NCBI GenBank assembly: GCA_041485885.1
Contig: JBGPKL010000097.1
Span: 1-7,987, forward strand
Length of the DNA: 7,987 nucleotides
Direction: 5' to 3'
Source: JACQFZ01 sp041485885
Lineage (GTDB): Bacteria > Pseudomonadota > Gammaproteobacteria > Acidiferrobacterales > Sulfurifustaceae
Shown: positions 5,242 to 7,987 of the stretch, one piece after another
How the letters are laid out: the number at the start of each line of letters is the position of its first letter
Numbering within the stretch: position 1 is the stretch's first letter
Notes under the pieces: generated by a model
The model's input: only the letters and a program-made list of their open reading frames with translations
Databases searched by the model: none
Told to the model about the DNA's origin: nothing
Made by a program: the position numbers and the translations under genes

Positions 5242-6384
5242 ATGGCACTCTTAGTACTGACAGAAGAACAGGCGATGCTCAAGGACTCCGCGCGGGGGTT
5301 CTTGCAGGAGCAGGGTTCGATCAAAGAGCTTCGCCGATTGCGCGACGAGCACGACCCCAACGGTTTCTCTCCGGCGCTGTGGCAAAGCATGGTGGAGCTT
5401 GGGTTCCCGGGCACACTGATCCCGGAGACGTTCGGCGGTGTCGGCTTCGGCCACGTCGGCATGGGCCAGATCATGGAAGAATGCGGACGCAACCTCACGG
5501 CATCGCCTTTGTTCGCCACCGCCGTACTTAGCGCTTCGGCGCTCGTGCTCGCCGGGAGCGAGCAACAGCAGCGGGAGCTGCTGCCGCAGATGGCCGGCGG
5601 ATCGCTGCTGCTGGCGTTGGCCGTGGATGAAGCCGTGCGACACACGCCCGCCAATGTAAGCGTGCGCGCCGAGAAACAGGGAAATGGTTTCGTCGTCAAC
5701 GGTAAGAAAACCTTTGTCGTCGACGGACACGTGGCGAACAAGCTCATCGTCTCGGTCCGCACCGCCGGCGAGCGCAACGACCCGCGCGGCATCACGCTGT
5801 TGCTGATCGATCGCACGACGAAGGGCGTCGAGGTGGAACGCACGGTGATGGTCGATAGCCGCAACGCCGCCATCGTGCGGTTCAACAACGTCCAAGTGCC
5901 GGCGACCGCTGTGCTCGGCAGCGTCGACCAAGGTTACGCCGTGCTCGAGCGCATCCTCGATATCGGCAACGCGCATCTCGCCGCCGAGCTGCTCGGCATC
6001 GCCGAGGAAGCGTTCGATCGCACCGTGCGCTATCTCAAAGAGCGCAAGCAGTTCGGCGTTTACATCGGTTCGTTCCAATCGTTGCAGCACCGCGCCGCGC
6101 AACTATGGAGCGCGATCGAGCTGGTAAAGTCGGCTGTGCTCAAGGCGCTGCAAGCGCTCGATGACGGCGCTGCCGACGTTTCAACACTGGTGAGCGTGGC
6201 CAAAGCCAAGGCGTGCGAAACCGCCGAGCTCGCGACCAACGAAGCCGTGCAAATGCATGGCGGCATCGGCATGACGGATGAATTCGACATCGGCTTCTTT
6301 CTAAAGCGCGCGCGCCCGGCGCAGCAGTTGTTCGGCGACTATCGATACCACGCCAACCGGTTCGCCGAGCTCAGCGGATACTGA
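5242..6384 (+). CDS. Acyl-CoA dehydrogenase, subunit apparently lacking the catalytic glutamate
   Basis: From the ATG at 5242 the product has 380 residues: MALLVLTEEQAMLKDSARGF, then VELGFPGTLIPETFGGVGFG, VNGKKTFVVDG, RKQFGVYIGSFQ and VQMHGGIGMTDEFDIG (336-351). These are all acyl-CoA dehydrogenase landmarks. In helix G, where the first subunit has Glu249, this one has LDIGNAHLAAELLG, placing Gly242 at the catalytic position. The C-terminus ends LFGDYRYHANRFAEL instead of the EGGT flavin-binding segment. The middle-domain signature YSEPxAGSDLA is also absent (ALAVDEAVRHTPANV). This fits a non-catalytic partner subunit like FadE28. The frame is open up to 5098, but those 48 extra codons are mostly encoded by the palindromic repeat and are not native. 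A modest AAAGG at 5230-5234 precedes the chosen ATG. Confidence 0.9.
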   Translation: MALLVLTEEQAMLKDSARGFLQEQGSIKELRRLRDEHDPNGFSPALWQSMVELGFPGTLIPETFGGVGFGHVGMGQIMEECGRNLTASPLFATAVLSASALVLAGSEQQQRELLPQMAGGSLLLALAVDEAVRHTPANVSVRAEKQGNGFVVNGKKTFVVDGHVANKLIVSVRTAGERNDPRGITLLLIDRTTKGVEVERTVMVDSRNAAIVRFNNVQVPATAVLGSVDQGYAVLERILDIGNAHLAAELLGIAEEAFDRTVRYLKERKQFGVYIGSFQSLQHRAAQLWSAIELVKSAVLKALQALDDGAADVSTLVSVAKAKACETAELATNEAVQMHGGIGMTDEFDIGFFLKRARPAQQLFGDYRYHANRFAELSGY

Positions 6385-6394
6385 AAGCGTTTGT

Positions 6395-6427
6395 AGGTCG
6401 TGACCGGTGTCACGCCGGTCACGACCT
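6395..6427. repeat. 13-bp perfect inverted repeat, AGGTCGTGACCGG type
   Basis: AGGTCGTGACCGG (6395-6407) and CCGGTCACGACCT (6415-6427) form a perfect 13-bp stem with a 7-nt loop, starting 10 nt after the dehydrogenase stop. No T run follows on either strand, so it is not a standard intrinsic terminator, although it may protect the 3' end of the transcript. It is probably another dispersed palindromic family. The CoA-transferase remnant begins immediately to its right, so the element marks a deletion or recombination junction. Confidence 0.75.
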
Positions 6428-6950
6428 CAAATGGTGATTTGAAGCGAACACTTCCTTACTACCGCGTCTACGAGACGGGAGACGGCTACCTGAGCGTCGC
6501 GGCGCTTAACCGCAGCCTGCGCGAGAAAATGTGCACCGCGCTCGGGACATCGACGAGCAAGTCGAGCGGAACTCCGGCGACCTCTCCGATAAAGCTTACT
6601 TTCAACAGAAGACCATGATGCGCGCGATCGCGGCACGCCTGAAGCAAAACACCACCGCGCACTGGCTGCAAGTTCTCGAAGCTGTCGGCGTGCCGTGCAG
6701 GCAGGTGACCTATCGCTCGGACCTCTACACCGACCCCTAAACACAGGCGCTCGGGATGATCTGGGAGCTTAACAACCGCGATCTCGGTACCTACAAGGCG
6801 AGCGGTCATCCCATCCGCTTCAGCAAGACACCGGTCGAACCGGGCGCGGGTGCACCGGTGCTCGGCGAGAACACTGAAACGATTTTGCAGGAGATCGGTT
6901 ACGGCGATCAGGACATCGCGCGGCTGAAGGCTGCGGGCATCATTAAGTAA
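6428..6950 (+). pseudogene. Decayed family III CoA-transferase (CaiB/BaiF), C-terminal remnant
   Basis: Three pieces together give the C-terminal part of a CaiB/BaiF CoA-transferase, an enzyme that moves CoA between acyl groups without free intermediates. Piece one (about 6430-6547) reads LPYYRVYETGDGYLSVAALN, then LREKMCTALG. A net frameshift near 6544-6550 moves the frame, and the sequence continues IDEQVERNSGDLSDKAYF and VLEAVGVPCRQVTYRSDLY. At 6738-6740 an in-frame TAA interrupts YTDP*TQALGMIWELNNRDLG. The frame then continues unchanged through GHPIRFSKTPVEPGAGAPVL to a normal stop at 6950. The family has roughly 380-400 residues, so the N-terminal half, with the catalytic Asp, is missing. 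It has no start signal and lies directly after the inverted repeat. It probably once supplied CoA activation for the dehydrogenase pathway upstream. Confidence 0.85.
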
Positions 6951-6969
6951 GGATAGAGACTTCGATCGA

Positions 6970-7806
6970 TTATTTTTCGACAGCGGGTTGTTCCTGTGGA
7001 GCAGCTTTGCGATTAACGCGCTCGAATTCGCGCAATTTGTCGTGCATGGCTTGCGCACGTTCGGCTTTTTGTTCCATGTTCAGCGTCGGGTCTTTTTCCA
7101 CGCGCATCAGTTCGACGAGTTGGTGGCTGAGGGCCTCTTCCTCGCCGTAGAACGCCGCAGCGGTGTTAGCTCCGAAATGCGCAACTCGTAGCGCGTGCAG
7201 TCCGTCGATCTGCGCCTGCATTTCGTCTTCGTTTACCGGTTCAATTCCGGGCGGATACAATTTCATTTGATCGTCTATGTAAGTCTTGTAACGCTCGACC
7301 AGTTCTCTGGCGCGCGCGGCGGCACCCGTCGGTAGATCCCCGACTTCGTCTTGGATGGCGTCGTACAACTTGCCGGGATCGGTGAGCGCCACCAATGCTT
7401 CGATATGCAGCCGGGTTTGTTCGTTTTGCACCAGTCGTTTTTTGGCATCGACGCGAAACTTCTCGCCGGTGTTTCCGACGACCATGGCGACTTCGGCTTC
7501 GGACGTAGCGCTTGCAGGTGCCCGGCCCGCATTCGGAACTAATGCTCCGGGCGGCGTGAATAGGTTCAGTGTTGACGGAGTCGACGTCTTTTGCGTTACC
7601 GCGGGTGCGGCGCCGCTCGACGGAGACGAATCGTCACGACTGAAATACAGCTCAGTCGCCGCAACCAATGCCACGACGGCAAGTATCGCAACCGTAGCGA
7701 ACCACTTCACGGCCGCACCTCGTAGACGTCGTCCTTCGGGTTTCGGTGTTCGCGGGCTATTCACGGGCATTGTCAAACTAGTTCGTACTGCGTTCGTTTG
7801 CGTCAA
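6970..7806 (-). CDS. Membrane-anchored lipase-chaperone-like protein (Lif/PlcR type)
   Basis: The 278-residue product has a short cytoplasmic N-terminus rich in Arg and Lys, one transmembrane helix (about 35-55, WFATVAILAVVALVAATELYF without its final residue as the core), a Ser/Pro/Ala-rich linker (57-105) and a helical periplasmic domain. This order is that of lipase-specific foldases. Family-like stretches are LPTGAAARARELVERYKTYI, LHALRVAHFGANTAAAFYGEEEAL and LMRVEKDPTLNMEQKAERAQ, which resemble the conserved FFGEEEA and LSxxEKAARL regions. The N-terminal signature RxxFDYxLSAxGE is not recognisable; RLHIEALVALTDPG occupies about that place. It may therefore be closer to phospholipase accessory proteins of the PlcR kind. 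The longest frame starts with TTG at 7806; the ATG at 7770 (266 residues) is an alternative, and neither has a strong ribosome binding site. Its client is expected upstream, beyond the right edge. Confidence 0.7.
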   Translation of the reverse strand: MTQTNAVRTSLTMPVNSPRTPKPEGRRLRGAAVKWFATVAILAVVALVAATELYFSRDDSSPSSGAAPAVTQKTSTPSTLNLFTPPGALVPNAGRAPASATSEAEVAMVVGNTGEKFRVDAKKRLVQNEQTRLHIEALVALTDPGKLYDAIQDEVGDLPTGAAARARELVERYKTYIDDQMKLYPPGIEPVNEDEMQAQIDGLHALRVAHFGANTAAAFYGEEEALSHQLVELMRVEKDPTLNMEQKAERAQAMHDKLREFERVNRKAAPQEQPAVEK

Positions 7807-7873
7807 ATCCGTAACTGGATTGATGCGCTTTCGGGGTCTTTATTATTAGTAGATTAACCGGACACAAAAGGCA

Positions 7874-7899
7874 ACGGCGGTTACTTACGTAACCGCCGT
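7874..7899 (-). terminator. Candidate intrinsic terminator for a leftward gene
   Basis: ACGGCGGTTAC (7874-7884) and GTAACCGCCGT (7889-7899) form a perfect 11-bp GC-rich stem with a 4-nt loop. On the minus strand it is followed after four bases by TTTT (7869-7866), a weak but usable T tract; the plus-strand side has only ATTT. It would end transcription entering from the right edge before the chaperone-like gene, or attenuate read-through. Confidence 0.55.
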
Positions 7900-7914
7900 C
7901 GATTTCAAATACTG

Positions 7915-7987
7915 CTAGGGCGTTCCCGCCTGCTGCACAGTCGTCGGATCAGAACGGTCCATTCGAGTTAAACCTCGAGAATCTCGA
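7915..7987 (-). CDS. Possible 3' end of a leftward gene entering from the right edge
   Basis: On the minus strand one frame is open from the right edge to a TAG at 7917-7915, ending MDRSDPTTVQQAGTP, and stops 16 nt before the hairpin at 7899. Two other frames are also open briefly at the edge, one ending FNSNGPF at a TGA and one ending EILEV, so the choice is uncertain. The position just before a terminator-like stem favours some gene ending here. From the chaperone-like neighbour, a secreted lipase or phospholipase would be a reasonable expectation, but nothing in these 24 codons identifies it. Confidence 0.25.
   Translation of the reverse strand, partial: RDSRGLTRMDRSDPTTVQQAGTP

Noticed and set aside
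6395..6427. Inverted repeat as an intrinsic terminator of the dehydrogenase operon
   Set aside because: The stem is strong but no T-rich tract follows on either strand, so a repeat element is the better description.
7355..7849. Rightward 164-residue frame opposite the chaperone-like gene
   Set aside because: It is antisense to a protein with a clear membrane anchor and family-like motifs, and has no recognisable domain of its own.

Overview
The window looks like chromosomal DNA from a GC-rich proteobacterium, most likely beta- or gammaproteobacterial. The grounds are the codon choice, an FNR/DNR-type regulatory box, an IS4-family relic, several REP-like palindromic repeat families of the kind common in those classes, and a lipase-chaperone-like membrane protein. 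This is an inference; no rRNA or tRNA gene is present to settle the taxonomy.

Left part (1-1742). The window opens with the 5' end of a leftward gene for a secreted single-haem c-type protein. Its upstream region holds a dispersed palindromic repeat, a five-codon ORF with a good ribosome binding site, and a near-consensus FNR/DNR box at class II spacing from a -10-like element. Next come gene debris (an IS4-type transposase fragment fused in frame to a membrane segment) and a block of CCCTCTCCC-type hairpins and direct repeats. A rightward toxin-antitoxin pair follows, in which the toxin has a non-native N-terminal half and the XRE antitoxin is intact.

Central part (1942-6950), all rightward. 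It contains an EthA-like Baeyer-Villiger monooxygenase, a small helical protein of unknown function, and two adjacent acyl-CoA dehydrogenase genes. The first dehydrogenase keeps the catalytic glutamate and the C-terminal flavin-binding segment, and the second appears to lack both, which suggests a two-subunit enzyme of the FadE28/FadE29 kind. A decayed family III CoA-transferase (CaiB/BaiF) follows, with a truncation, a frameshift and an in-frame stop. Together these suggest breakdown of a ketone-bearing, CoA-activated substrate such as a steroid side chain, a terpenoid or a branched acid. The substrate cannot be read from the sequence. The two dehydrogenase genes are separated by a TGTAGCCCGGATG-type repeat, and the CoA-transferase remnant begins directly at another 13-bp inverted repeat.

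Right part (6970-7987), leftward. A single-pass membrane protein with a lipase-chaperone (Lif/PlcR) type helical domain is preceded by a hairpin that could terminate a leftward gene entering from beyond the right edge. In the literature such chaperones are usually encoded just downstream of the lipase or phospholipase they fold, so that upstream gene is the one to look at.

I found no CRISPR array, tRNA, rRNA, intact insertion sequence or complete undescribed system. The most informative signals are the FNR-type promoter, the split-catalysis dehydrogenase pair, the degenerate-motif chaperone, and the repeat-associated gene decay.
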